Source: Marinobacter subterrani
GTDB lineage: Bacteria > Pseudomonadota > Gammaproteobacteria > Pseudomonadales > Oleiphilaceae
DNA: 64,000 nucleotides
Assembly (NCBI RefSeq): GCF_001045555.1
Contig: NZ_LFBU01000001.1
Span: 1,116,001-1,180,000 of the forward strand
Direction of reading: 5' to 3'
Part shown: positions 48,184-60,098 of the stretch, in pieces
Position numbering within the stretch: position 1 is the stretch's first letter
Layout: each line of letters begins with the position of its first letter
Position numbers and translations under genes: made by a program
Notes under the pieces: model-generated
What the model saw: only the letters and a program-made list of their open reading frames with translations
What the model was told of the DNA's origin: nothing
Databases searched by the model: none

Positions 48184-51100
48184 ATGAGCCAAGGTGCAAC
48201 CACCCGCCCGCCAGCCCAGACCCTGATCGCCCCGGAGTTTCCAACCCGGCCGGCCGATCATCGCCTTTGGGGCCAATTGCACGGCAGCAGTGACGCGCTG
48301 GCCATCTGTGAAAGCGCCCGCGCCCACAAGGGCCTGACCCTGGTCATCACCCGCAGCACCGACGATGCCATCCGCCTGGAACAGGCCATGCGCTTTTTCC
48401 TCGGCCTGGCCGCTGAGGAGGATGGTCCGGCAATCAGCGAGGACGGCCTGGAACTGCTGTCGCTTCCAGACTGGGAAACCCTGCCCTATGACCTGTTCTC
48501 GCCGCACCAGGACATCACCTCGCGGCGCATCCGCACCCTGCACCGGTTGCCCTCAACCAGCCACGGCGTGCTCGTGGTGCCGGCACGGACCCTGATGCAC
48601 CGGCTGCCTCCGGTCAGCTACCTCCAGGGCAACACCCTGTTACTGGAAGTCGGCCAGTCCGTGGACATCGCCAACTGGCGGATGCAACTGGAAGCCGCGG
48701 GATACCGACACGCGGAGAATGTCTACGAGCATGGCGAATATGCCGTCCGCGGGGCAATCCTCGACATCTTTCCCATGGGGGCCAGCCAGCCCTACCGGAT
48801 CGATCTGTTCGATGACGAGATTGAAACCCTCCGCACCTTTGACCCGGAGAGCCAGCGATCCATCGATCGTATTGATCGGATCGAACTGCTGCCGGCTTAC
48901 GAATTTCCCTGGCACAAGGAAGCCCGCTCGGGGTTCCGCAGCCGCTGGTTTGAGCAGTTTCCCAACGCCGACAAGGACACACCGATCTATCAGGATGTCA
49001 CCCAGGGCATTACGCCGCCGGGCATCGAGTACTACCTGCCCCTGTTCTTCGACGAAACAGCGACGCTGTTCGATTATCTGCCCGGCACAACCCATGTGTT
49101 CACGGCGGCGGAGCTGAACGACGCCGTCAGCCACTTCGATTCCGAAACCCGGGACCGCTACGAAGACCGCCGGCACGACCGGCTGCGGCCCATCCTGCCA
49201 CCTGGCCGCCTGTTCCTGCAGCAGGATGAACTGTTCGGTTACCTGAAGGGGTTTCCACGGGTATCGCTCTCCTCACAAACCTCCGATGCCGCCGGAGCGG
49301 TCAACTGCCCGAGTGAATCCCTACCCGATATTGCCATGGACGGCCGCGCTGCCGACCCCTCCGGCCGCCTGAAGCGGTTTCTCGGGGCGTTCAGTGGCCG
49401 GGTGCTGATCTGCGCGGAATCCTCCGGCCGCCGCGAGGCGCTGATCGACAACCTGGGAGACCAGGGCCTTGAACTGGAGACACTGGCCGGCTGGCAGGCC
49501 TTTGTGCAGGACAGCGACTGCCCGCTGGGGATCACCATCGCCCCCATGGAGCAGGGACTCCTGCTGCCGGAGCACGGGCTCGCGCTGATTACCGAAACCG
49601 CACTGTTCGGGGAACGGGTGCTGCAGAGACGGCGACGGGACAAGCCGACGGAAACCGACGATTCCGGCTTCCGTGACCTGTCGGAACTGCGCATAGGCGC
49701 GCCGGTCGTGCATATTGACCATGGTGTCGGCCGTTACCGGGGCCTGGAAACCATTACCGTTGAGGGCGATGCCAGTGAATTTCTGATGCTGGAGTACGCC
49801 GGCGGCTCCAAGCTCTATGTACCGGTATCCAGCCTGCATCTGATCTCCCGTTACGCCGGTAACGACACCGAGCACGCCCCGCTGCACAAACTCGGCACGG
49901 ATCGCTGGAGCACAACCAAGCAGAAAGCGCTGGAGAAAATCCGCGACACCGCTGCCGAACTGCTGGATGTCTACGCCCGCCGGGAGGCTCGCAAGGGTTT
50001 CAGCTTTGAAGACCCGAAAGAGGCCTACCGGGCCTTTGCCGCCGGGTTCCCCTTCGAGGAGACCCCCGACCAGCAGATCGCCATCGAGTCGGTTATTGAG
50101 GATATGACCAGCGAACGCCCGATGGACCGGCTTGTCTGTGGCGACGTCGGCTTCGGAAAAACCGAAGTGGCCATGCGCGCCGCCTTTATGGCCACCTGGT
50201 CCGGCAAACAGGTGGCCGTGCTGGTACCGACAACCCTGCTGGCCCAGCAACACTACGAATCCTTCCGCGACCGCTTTTCCGACACTGCGGTACAGGTGGA
50301 ACTGCTCAGCCGCTTCCGGTCGGCCGGCCAGACCAGCAAGGCGATGGACGCCATTGAAAACGGTAAGGCCGACATCGTGATCGGCACCCACAAACTGCTT
50401 CAGGGCGACATCCGGTTCAAGAACCTCGGGCTGGTGATCATCGACGAAGAGCACCGATTCGGGGTTCAGCAGAAAGAAAAATTTAAGGCGTTGAGAGCGG
50501 AAGTCGACATGCTCACCCTGACAGCGACACCGATTCCCCGCACGCTCAACATGGCCATGGGCCACCTGAGGGACCTGTCGATCATCGCCACGCCGCCGGC
50601 CAGGCGGCTGTCGGTAAAAACCTTTGTCCGGCAGCGTGACAACCCCATGGTCAAGGAAGCCATCCTCCGGGAGATTCTCCGGGGCGGCCAGGTGTACTTC
50701 CTGCACAATGATGTCGCGACCATTGAAAAGACCGCCGAGGACCTTCGGGCACTGATCCCTGAAGCCCGCGTGGGCGTGGCTCATGGCCAGATGCGGGAGC
50801 GGGACCTGGAACAGATCATGTCCGATTTCTACCACAAGCGGTTCAATGTGCTGGTGTGCACCACCATCATCGAAACCGGCATCGACATTCCCAGCGCAAA
50901 TACCATCATTATCGAACGGGCCGACAAGTTCGGTCTGGCACAGTTGCACCAGCTCCGCGGCCGGGTGGGTCGCTCGCACCACCAGGCCTACGCTTACCTG
51001 CTGACGCCACCCCCCAAGGCCATCAGCTCCGATGCAAAAAAACGGCTGGACGCCATCTCGGAAGCCCAGGATCTGGGCGCCGGCTTCATGCTTGCCACCC

Positions 51101-51713
51101 ACGACCTGGAAATCCGGGGTGCCGGCGAGTTGCTCGGCGAAGAACAGAGTGGCCAGATCGAAAGCATCGGTTTTACCCTGTACATGCAACTGCTGGACGA
51201 GGCCGTCAAGGCGATACGGGAGGGCCGGACGCCCAATGCCGACCTGCCACTGAGCCATGGCACCGAAATGAACCTGCGCATTCCGGCCCTGATTCCCGAG
51301 GATTACCTGCCGGATGTCCATAACCGGCTGATGCTGTACAAGCGCATTGCCAGCGTGGATAACATTAACGCATTAAAAGAACTTCAGGTTGAGATGATCG
51401 ACCGGTTCGGATTATTACCGGATTCGGCCAAGAACCTGATCCGCCAGACCGAGCTCAGGCTCCAGGCAGAGGCTCTGGGCATTGTAAAAGTCGATGCTGG
51501 CAAGGAATGGGCGCGGCTGGAGTTTGGCAGCTCCACGCCGGTCGACCCGCTGGTTCTTGTTAAAAAAGTGCAATCCGGCCCTGACCAGTATCGGCTTGAA
51601 GGCGCCAACAGCTTCCGGTTCCGGCTGAAGGATACGACAACCGGTGGTAAACTCGACGGTGTTTCCCGGATGCTAGGCGAACTGAAGCCTGAAAAGCGTG
51701 GCGCATCCGGCTC

Positions 51714-51717
<4 letters not shown>
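48184..51717 (+). CDS. mfd: Transcription-repair coupling factor
   Basis: Mfd removes RNA polymerase stalled at DNA damage and recruits UvrA. At 1177 residues it is full length. The N-terminal UvrB-like module (about 15-340) has LPDWETLPYDLFSPHQD and GVLVVPARTLMHR. The polymerase-interacting domain has VHIDHGVGRYRGLETI near 510-525. The RecG-like motor has Walker A GDVGFGKTEVA near 655 and DEEHRFGVQQKEK; the TRG motif region is LHQLRGRVGRSHHQAYAY. The UvrA-masking C-terminal domain closes the protein. It diverges from GAPDH, and its stop overlaps csiV as ATGA. Confidence 0.97.
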
Positions 51718-54557
<2,840 letters not shown>

Positions 54558-54581
54558 CGGATTCCTCTGATAAAAAAAGGT

Positions 54582-55073
54582 TTAACGGATGGTAACGGCG
54601 GTGCCCGGCCCCACCCGGCCAAACAGATCAATCACATCGGCATTTCGCATCCGCACGCAGCCATGGGACAGCGGCACCCCCATGGGCTCACTGTTCGGTG
54701 TGCCGTGAATGTATATGAAGCGACGGAAAGTATCGACACCCGGGCCGCGGTTTCTCCCCCACTCCAGGCCACACAGCCAGAGAATCCGGGACAGAATCCA
54801 GTCGCGACCGGGGTGGGCCAGGGCAAGTTCGGGGTTGAAGACTTCACCGGTAGGTCGCCGGGCCCGGAACACGGTTCCTGAAGGAAGTCCGCCGCCAATG
54901 CTGGCACGGATATAGTGACTGCCCCGGGGCGTGCAGCCACTGCCATCCTGCTCTCCGGGACCGTTGAGCGCTGTGGAGACCGGGTAGCAGGCGAGCACCT
55001 GCCCGTCTGCACCCAAAAGGCTGAGGCTCTGGCGCGTCAGATCAATGTCGATTCGGGCTGTGGTGAAATGCAT
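54582..55073 (-). CDS. L,D-transpeptidase (YkuD domain), no signal peptide visible
   Basis: A 163-residue single YkuD domain. The catalytic block is FIYIHGTPNSEPMGVPLSHG with His123 and, just after it, Cys139 in SHGCVRM. Such enzymes form 3-3 peptidoglycan cross-links or attach lipoproteins in the periplasm. The N-terminus, MHFTTARIDIDLTRQSLSLL, is the first strand of the domain and shows no signal sequence, which is odd for a periplasmic enzyme. Cytoplasmic relatives without a signal are known (YbiS-like short forms with unclear role). It lies 58 bases after psrA on the same strand and 24 before mscS. Confidence 0.85.
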   Translation of the reverse strand: MHFTTARIDIDLTRQSLSLLGADGQVLACYPVSTALNGPGEQDGSGCTPRGSHYIRASIGGGLPSGTVFRARRPTGEVFNPELALAHPGRDWILSRILWLCGLEWGRNRGPGVDTFRRFIYIHGTPNSEPMGVPLSHGCVRMRNADVIDLFGRVGPGTAVTIR

Positions 55074-55131
55074 TAAAACTGGCCAGGCTCCTTTCGGAAT
55101 TGAAAAAGAAGCCTAACCGAGAGCGCGGAGT

Positions 55132-55809
55132 TCAGGCAACCGAGACCTTGCTTCCGGGAGAGGGAATCAGCATGGCGTCTTCAGCCTGCATGCCGGCGGC
55201 CAGGAAGGGCACCAGCCGGGCCGCAATCTCCTGAACGGTGGTTTCAACACCCAGCTTGTTCTGCAGTATGTCTCGCAGGGCATCGCTGCTGGACATGGTG
55301 AACGCCGTTGCCCCGAGCATGAACTGGATGCGCCAGTAACGGTCGACCGACGACAGCTGCGGTGTGGCTTCCTTGAGAAGCCGCATGAAACGACTGAACG
55401 GCTCGCTGTACTCCTGCTCCAGAAACTTCCGGAGGTGCCCCTGGGACTGGGTGTAGGCAAGGCCCAGCAGGCGCATGAAGATCGAGATACCCTTCTCGTT
55501 CCGCTGGGGCATTCGCACGGCGCTTTCTGTCAGGGCCCAGAGAGTCTGGTTCAGCGTTGGCGGCTTACCATCACAGCGCTCTTCAAGCTCGTCAAAGGCA
55601 TTTTCCAGGGTTGCCGAAAACGGCGTCAGAAACCGTGCAAAAACGGCGTGAATCAACGCGTTTTTTGAACCAAAGTGGTAATTGACAGCAGCCAGATTTA
55701 CTTTAGCCTTACTGGTAATCATGCGAAGCGAGGTTTCGGAAAAACCACGGTCGGCAAACAGCTCTTCGGCTGCATCGAGAATCCGGTCAACGGTGTCAGA
55801 TTGCGCCAT
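55132..55809 (-). CDS. psrA: TetR-family regulator PsrA-like
   Basis: A 225-residue TetR regulator. The N-terminal helix-turn-helix is RILDAAEELFADRGFSETSL with LAAVNYHFGSKNALIHAVF, and the ligand domain continues to the end. It matches PsrA, which senses long-chain fatty acids, represses beta-oxidation genes and itself, and activates rpoS in Pseudomonas. Two PsrA-type operators, C/GAAAC-N4-GTTTG, lie 20-46 bases upstream of its ATG and support this and autoregulation. Unlike Pseudomonas, lexA is not the next gene. Confidence 0.87.
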   Translation of the reverse strand: MAQSDTVDRILDAAEELFADRGFSETSLRMITSKAKVNLAAVNYHFGSKNALIHAVFARFLTPFSATLENAFDELEERCDGKPPTLNQTLWALTESAVRMPQRNEKGISIFMRLLGLAYTQSQGHLRKFLEQEYSEPFSRFMRLLKEATPQLSSVDRYWRIQFMLGATAFTMSSSDALRDILQNKLGVETTVQEIAARLVPFLAAGMQAEDAMLIPSPGSKVSVA

Positions 55810-55828
55810 TTTGTTTCAATGCCTCTAG

Positions 55829-55855
55829 CAAACGTCTGTTTGAAACATACGTTTG
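55829..55855 (-). promoter_or_regulatory. Two overlapping PsrA operators
   Basis: CAAACGTCTGTTTG (55829-55842) and GAAACATACGTTTG (55842-55855) both fit the PsrA consensus G/CAAAC-N2-4-GTTTG/C with a 4-base spacer; they share base 55842. They lie directly before psrA and would allow cooperative binding and autorepression. Confidence 0.82.
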
Positions 55856-55868
55856 AACCGAAGCCATG

Positions 55869-56768
55869 TCAAGTTCTCGGCTCGGGCTCTGCCGCAACCT
55901 CCCGCCAGCCACGATCAATGGCGCTCTGATTGCCCTCAAAGAAAGCCTTCTGGACCCGACTGTACGCCTTCTCCGCCTCCAGCAGGTATATCAGGTACAG
56001 CCGCACGTGCTCCCGCCGGTTCAGTTGGCGGGACAGGGAGCGGTTTTCCGACAGCCTCAGCAGATGACTGAAGCGGGCGTTTCTCAGAGCGGGATTAAAA
56101 TCGGACATCTGCGCGCACTGCCAGATAAGCCCGTCCGTGCCCTCCAGGTGCGCCACATGCCGCCTCGCCTCCCGAAGCATCCGCTGACGGGTAACGATGA
56201 GATCCAGATAGGACGGCCTGGAGGTGTAGATATGCCGAACGGAAGGAATTCCCAGCAGCAGGATGATGACAAAAGCCCCGAACCCGCCGCCGGCAATCCA
56301 AGCCGGGACAAATCCCGTCAAACCGCTCAGGAACACGAGGGCGGCAATCAGTGCGCTGAATAGCCAAAGGTCCCGGCTCCTGCGCGCTTCGGCCATAGTG
56401 TAATTATCCGGCCAGTCGTTCATGGCCAGTAGATCAAAATCCATCAGCAGTACCCGGTCGCATTGTCGCAACATCAGCCGAAGCTTGCGTTGCCGGGACT
56501 CCGCCACCACCTGCTCTGAACTGCCGCTGTTTTTTTCACCGCCTTCGTCGGGCCCAGCCTGAAGGTCAGGCACTGCTGACGGATCGGATCCAGGCTCCGA
56601 CACCGCGGAGTCCACAGTGCCCTCCGGGTCAGGGTCAGGCACAGAGGGCGAAGGGCGGGCAGATGTCGCCGGGGCCCCTGGCACCGGATCCGCCGGCCGG
56701 CCGGGCCGCAATACCGGCGCCCGGGCAGGCGTTTTGGCTTGTGAGGCATTGCTCTGGTTTTCTGCCAT
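55869..56768 (-). CDS. Uncharacterised membrane protein with a long acidic Pro/Ser/Ala N-terminus
   Basis: I do not recognise this 299-residue protein. The first 90 residues are disordered and rich in Pro, Ala, Ser and Asp. Then come a basic helix (SRQRKLRLMLRQCDRVLLMD), a conserved-looking DWPDNYTMAEARRSRDLW segment, and two adjacent membrane helices (LFSALIAALVFLSGLTGF and GGGFGAFVIILLLGIPSV). A helical, Arg-rich C-terminal domain of about 110 residues follows, probably cytoplasmic. It lies upstream of psrA on the same strand and diverges from riboflavin synthase. No function can be assigned; the whole frame keeps normal codon use. Confidence 0.7.
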   Translation of the reverse strand: MAENQSNASQAKTPARAPVLRPGRPADPVPGAPATSARPSPSVPDPDPEGTVDSAVSEPGSDPSAVPDLQAGPDEGGEKNSGSSEQVVAESRQRKLRLMLRQCDRVLLMDFDLLAMNDWPDNYTMAEARRSRDLWLFSALIAALVFLSGLTGFVPAWIAGGGFGAFVIILLLGIPSVRHIYTSRPSYLDLIVTRQRMLREARRHVAHLEGTDGLIWQCAQMSDFNPALRNARFSHLLRLSENRSLSRQLNRREHVRLYLIYLLEAEKAYSRVQKAFFEGNQSAIDRGWREVAAEPEPRT

Positions 56769-56924
56769 GGCAGCGTGTCCGGATCAAAATGGGTTATACC
56801 AGGTATCGACCATCAAGCCGTATTCTTGAATCCTTTGCTGCCGCCTTGGCATCGGGCGGCCCGCTCGCTATCCTTTGCGCTCCTGCCATACTGGCAGCGG
56901 CACACCATACGATGAGGTCAGGTT

Positions 56925-57545
56925 ATGTTCACAGGCATTGTTCAGGGTATCGCAACCATTGAAGAGGTCACTGCCGAACCCGGTCTTAGCACCTTTGTTG
57001 TCCGCTTCCCGGCAGACCGCGTTGACGGCGTCAGCATCGGCGCATCCGTGGCTATCAATGGCACCTGTCTGACCGTCACCCGCCAGCAGGGCAGCTCGCT
57101 TTGCTTTGACGCCATGCAGGAGACGCTGAGACTGACCACACTTGGGGGCCTGAAAGCCGGGGACGTGGTGAATTTCGAGCGCGCGGCCCGTATAGGGGAT
57201 GAGATTGGCGGGCACCTGCTGTCTGGCCATGTTCACACGACCGCCGAAATCGTGGAAATCCTGCGGCCGGAAAACAACGTCACCCTCTGGTTTGCCGTAC
57301 CCGATGAGTGGACCCGCTACATTTTCCCCAAGGGCTACATTGCCGTTAATGGCGCCAGCCTGACCATCGGAGAAGTGCGGGGTAACCGGTTCAATGTCCA
57401 CCTGATTCCGGAAACCCTCCGGGCCACAACCTTCGGCGCCGCCCACGAAGGCCAGCGGGTTAATATCGAAATAGACAGTCAGACCCAGACAATCGTCGAT
57501 ACCCTGGCACGAATGGGTTATGACCGACCGGCCCCTACTGTTTAA
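56925..57545 (+). CDS. ribC: Riboflavin synthase (alpha subunit)
   Basis: The 206-residue enzyme dismutates two lumazines to riboflavin. It starts MFTGIVQGIATIEE, the family signature. Two homologous lumazine-binding barrels follow: residues 1-97, with IGASVAINGTCLTVT, and 98-195, with GYIAVNGASLTIGEV and FNVHLIPETLRATT. It stands alone, away from any ribBA or ribH gene in the window. I see no FMN riboswitch before it. Confidence 0.95.
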   Translation: MFTGIVQGIATIEEVTAEPGLSTFVVRFPADRVDGVSIGASVAINGTCLTVTRQQGSSLCFDAMQETLRLTTLGGLKAGDVVNFERAARIGDEIGGHLLSGHVHTTAEIVEILRPENNVTLWFAVPDEWTRYIFPKGYIAVNGASLTIGEVRGNRFNVHLIPETLRATTFGAAHEGQRVNIEIDSQTQTIVDTLARMGYDRPAPTV

Positions 57546-57568
57546 TCAACGAGCAGCCCAGACAGCGG

Positions 57569-58738
57569 TTAGTCAGCCAGTCGGCGATTGCCAGCCTGGA
57601 AGACCACGAACTTGGGACTGGCATCGATCTGATCGACCGATGAGAAATACCGCCGCAGGCTACGGTGATAGCCCAGGTGCCGGTTTCCAACCATCAGAAA
57701 GACTCCCCCTGGTGCCAGATGCCGGGCGGCCTGGTCGAACAGGCGCTGAGCAATATGATCGCCGACCACCCCACCTTCGTGAAACGGCGGATTCAGGAGT
57801 ATAAGGTCAAATTTGTCCTCGCCGGGCCCGATACCATCGGCATGTATAAAGGCCTGCAGGGCACCAGGAAACGACCGTTCGACATTGTGGCGGGCGCTGA
57901 CCACCGCCTGACTGGACACATCGCTGAAGCACACCTGCAGGTCCCGCCGCACCGCCAGCGCGGCCAGGCCAAGTACGCCATTGCCACAGGCGAGATCGAG
58001 AATACGGGTGCCGGGTTCGGCCCTGGCCGCAGCGTTCGCCACATGGGGCATGAGTAACCGGGTGCCGATATCCAGCGTTTCCCGGGCAAACACCGCCGGC
58101 AGCGCCTCAACCTCCAGATCGCGCTGACCGCTTACAACGTAGCCTTTCCAGGTCCCCGGCCAACCGGCAAGATCGGCACGCCCCTTCCGGCAACGAATAA
58201 CCCGTGCTTTCTTCCGGGCAGGCAACACCTGCTCGGTGTGAACGGCTTCGGCAAACACCTCCACGCTTCTGGCCGGCACGTGTTTGATCATCCCGCCCGC
58301 AAGCAGAACACCGGATTCTGCCAGAACGCCATTGAGCCAGCGCAGCAGCCAGGCCAGATAGTCCGCCTGCCTTGGTATCCGCAGCACCACGAGCTCAAAA
58401 GGCCCGGAGGGCGGGTTAAGCCAGCTATACACCGGGCCCGGCGCGACCAGAGTAGGATTGAGTGGCGCATTGCTGCTCAGCGCTGAGTCCAGCGTGGCGC
58501 TGTCGGCAACGACGACCGGCGAGAGGCCTGAGAGACCGAGCGACAGGGCGCCGAATTGATCGTCAACAATCAATATTCTGGGCCCGGTAACATCAGCGGC
58601 GGCTTTCAGGGCCTCCTCGATCAGAAGCTCGTCCGCCGCATCCCAGGCCCGCAGTTCCGGGGCGGTCGTTCCGGGTCGGCTCAGGGTCAGGTTTTTGGTG
58701 GAAGTACCGTCGGAATAAACCAGTTCGGCAGTTGTCAT
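57569..58738 (-). CDS. rlmG: 23S rRNA (guanine1835-N2)-methyltransferase RlmG
   Basis: A 389-residue enzyme built from an N-terminal inactive methyltransferase-like domain and a C-terminal catalytic one. The C-terminal half has SAM motif I ILDLACGNGVLGLAAL and the N2-guanine signature LILLNPPFHEGG, followed by GGVFLMVGNRHLGYH. Among its close paralogues this pattern fits RlmG better than RsmC, which is encoded next door. The ATG at 58738 has AGGA nine bases upstream; a start nine codons earlier lacks one. It converges on ribC with a 23-base spacer. Confidence 0.88.
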   Translation of the reverse strand: MTTAELVYSDGTSTKNLTLSRPGTTAPELRAWDAADELLIEEALKAAADVTGPRILIVDDQFGALSLGLSGLSPVVVADSATLDSALSSNAPLNPTLVAPGPVYSWLNPPSGPFELVVLRIPRQADYLAWLLRWLNGVLAESGVLLAGGMIKHVPARSVEVFAEAVHTEQVLPARKKARVIRCRKGRADLAGWPGTWKGYVVSGQRDLEVEALPAVFARETLDIGTRLLMPHVANAAARAEPGTRILDLACGNGVLGLAALAVRRDLQVCFSDVSSQAVVSARHNVERSFPGALQAFIHADGIGPGEDKFDLILLNPPFHEGGVVGDHIAQRLFDQAARHLAPGGVFLMVGNRHLGYHRSLRRYFSSVDQIDASPKFVVFQAGNRRLAD

Positions 58739-58799
58739 TTCGGGGGTCCTGCGGGCGCTTTTCATAAAAGCGTCATTTTAGGCTGATTATTCTAGAAAT

Positions 58800-58903
58800 T
58801 AACCCTAGAGTTGCAGGTGTTCACGCTGAATACCCCCTTTTTTCCGGTTAGCTCCGTTGTTCTGGATGCAAACCTTTCGCCCCTCACCCCAGGGGCTTTT
58901 TTT
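58800..58903 (+). ncRNA. Candidate small RNA with 3' terminator
   Basis: Two structures face the plus strand although no plus-strand gene lies here. The first is an 8-base hairpin, GGTGTTCA (58816-58823), loop CGC, TGAATACC (58827-58834), with one G-U pair. The second is an intrinsic terminator, GCCCCT (58879-58884), loop CACCCC, AGGGGC (58891-58896), with seven T. On the minus strand the terminator has no T run, so it does not serve rsmC or rlmG. A possible -10, TATTCT at 58788-58793, has no clear -35. The 5' end is a guess. Confidence 0.4.
58879..58903 (+). terminator. Plus-strand intrinsic terminator between rlmG and rsmC
   Basis: A 6-base GC stem (GCCCCT/AGGGGC), a 6-base loop and seven T residues on the plus strand. 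The T run ends three bases before the first base of the rsmC stop codon, which is read on the other strand. Confidence 0.75.
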
Positions 58904-58906
58904 ATT

Positions 58907-59956
58907 TCAGGGCTGACGAAACGCCCGATACACGGTGAAGCGCCGGTCTTCCCGCAACCGCTCGACCGGACCGATGCAGCGCTTCATCAGGGGTTCATAG
59001 GGCAGGAAGTTGTTGGCCACCAGGCGAACCTCACCACCGGGAGTCAGGTGTCGCACCACCTCGCGAAGAAACCGCTCGGTCATGGACATATCGGTTCTGA
59101 CGCCGCTATGGAAAGGCGGATTACTGAGGATCACCGGCCATACACCCCCGACATGAGTGAGGCCGTCCGACGCCATTATGTCACCGGAAACACCGGCACG
59201 CCGGTAGGTTGCCCGCGCGCAGGTGATGGCCTGGGACTGAACATCCACCCCATCGACGGTGAGTGACGGCAGCGCCATCTGTTTTTGCCGGGCCTCAAGC
59301 CAGGCGCCGATGACGCCGGCACCACAGGCGAAGTCGAGAACGCGGCTGGCTTGCAGAGGCTGGTCGCTGAGGGTGTCAAGCAACATCCGGGTGCCGTCGT
59401 CGAGCTCTCCGTGGCTGAAAACACCCGGCAGCCCTGCCACGTCCACCTGAATGCCCCCGCACTCGATACCGGTCCAGCTCAGCCAGTCCTGGAGATCAAA
59501 CCCGGGCATCGGCTCCACCGACTCTGCGCACCAGACCTGGCAATGCCGGGCACTGTCCACCTTGGTCGCTTGCGGAACCGCCGCCTTCAGCTGTTTGACA
59601 GCCCCGGCAATACCCTCCTTCTTCTCGCCAACAAGGACCAGACTGGCGTCTTTCGCCGCCAGCCAGCGCGCCAGGGCCAGGCGCAATTCCAGCTCAGCCC
59701 TTGCCTTGGGCAGGAACACCACCAGGGTATTGAAGCGGCCGGCATCCAGAGTCGGGTCCTCATAGCCAAAACAGACCTTCCAGCCATCTCGCCCGCGCAA
59801 GGTTTCGCAGACCCCGGCATGCTCACTCATAGCCATGCCGCTGGCCCCGGAAAGTTCGGACAGCAAGCCCGAGGAAGTCACACCCAACAGGGCCACCTCA
59901 CCCGTGAGCAAGTGGCGGTTCTTCAGCAAGGCTTCGTGGGAGTTGGGCAAAGACAT
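58907..59956 (-). CDS. rsmC: 16S rRNA (guanine1207-N2)-methyltransferase RsmC-like
   Basis: A 349-residue protein with the same two-domain plan as RlmG. The N-terminal half (HEALLKNRHLLTGEVALLGV) is a degenerate methyltransferase fold. The C-terminal half has motif I VLDFACGAGVIGAWLEA and the catalytic VILSNPPFHSGVRTDM, followed by GGEVRLVANNFLPYEP. The HSGV form after NPPF fits RsmC. It modifies G1207 in helix 34 of the small subunit. It lies 168 bases upstream of rlmG on the same strand, with the candidate small RNA gene between them in the opposite sense. Confidence 0.88.
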   Translation of the reverse strand: MSLPNSHEALLKNRHLLTGEVALLGVTSSGLLSELSGASGMAMSEHAGVCETLRGRDGWKVCFGYEDPTLDAGRFNTLVVFLPKARAELELRLALARWLAAKDASLVLVGEKKEGIAGAVKQLKAAVPQATKVDSARHCQVWCAESVEPMPGFDLQDWLSWTGIECGGIQVDVAGLPGVFSHGELDDGTRMLLDTLSDQPLQASRVLDFACGAGVIGAWLEARQKQMALPSLTVDGVDVQSQAITCARATYRRAGVSGDIMASDGLTHVGGVWPVILSNPPFHSGVRTDMSMTERFLREVVRHLTPGGEVRLVANNFLPYEPLMKRCIGPVERLREDRRFTVYRAFRQP

Positions 59957-60098
59957 TGAACAGGTAATCCCGCTTGGGTGGCTCGGAAACGGGATACTTT
60001 AACCGGAATGCGCCCCCGAGTCTTGCACGCCGAACCAGACACCGAGGGTCAGAAAGTGGCACTAATCACGTTTTTTTGACGCTATTTTACATTATTTT

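Noticed and set aside
49321..51321. 666-codon open frame opposite mfd
   Set aside because: It covers conserved motor motifs of Mfd and resembles no protein; high-GC antisense frames of this kind are common in the window.
58879..58903. Terminator of rsmC
   Set aside because: rsmC is read on the minus strand, where the stem is followed by GAAAGG and not by T residues; the element works only on the plus strand.
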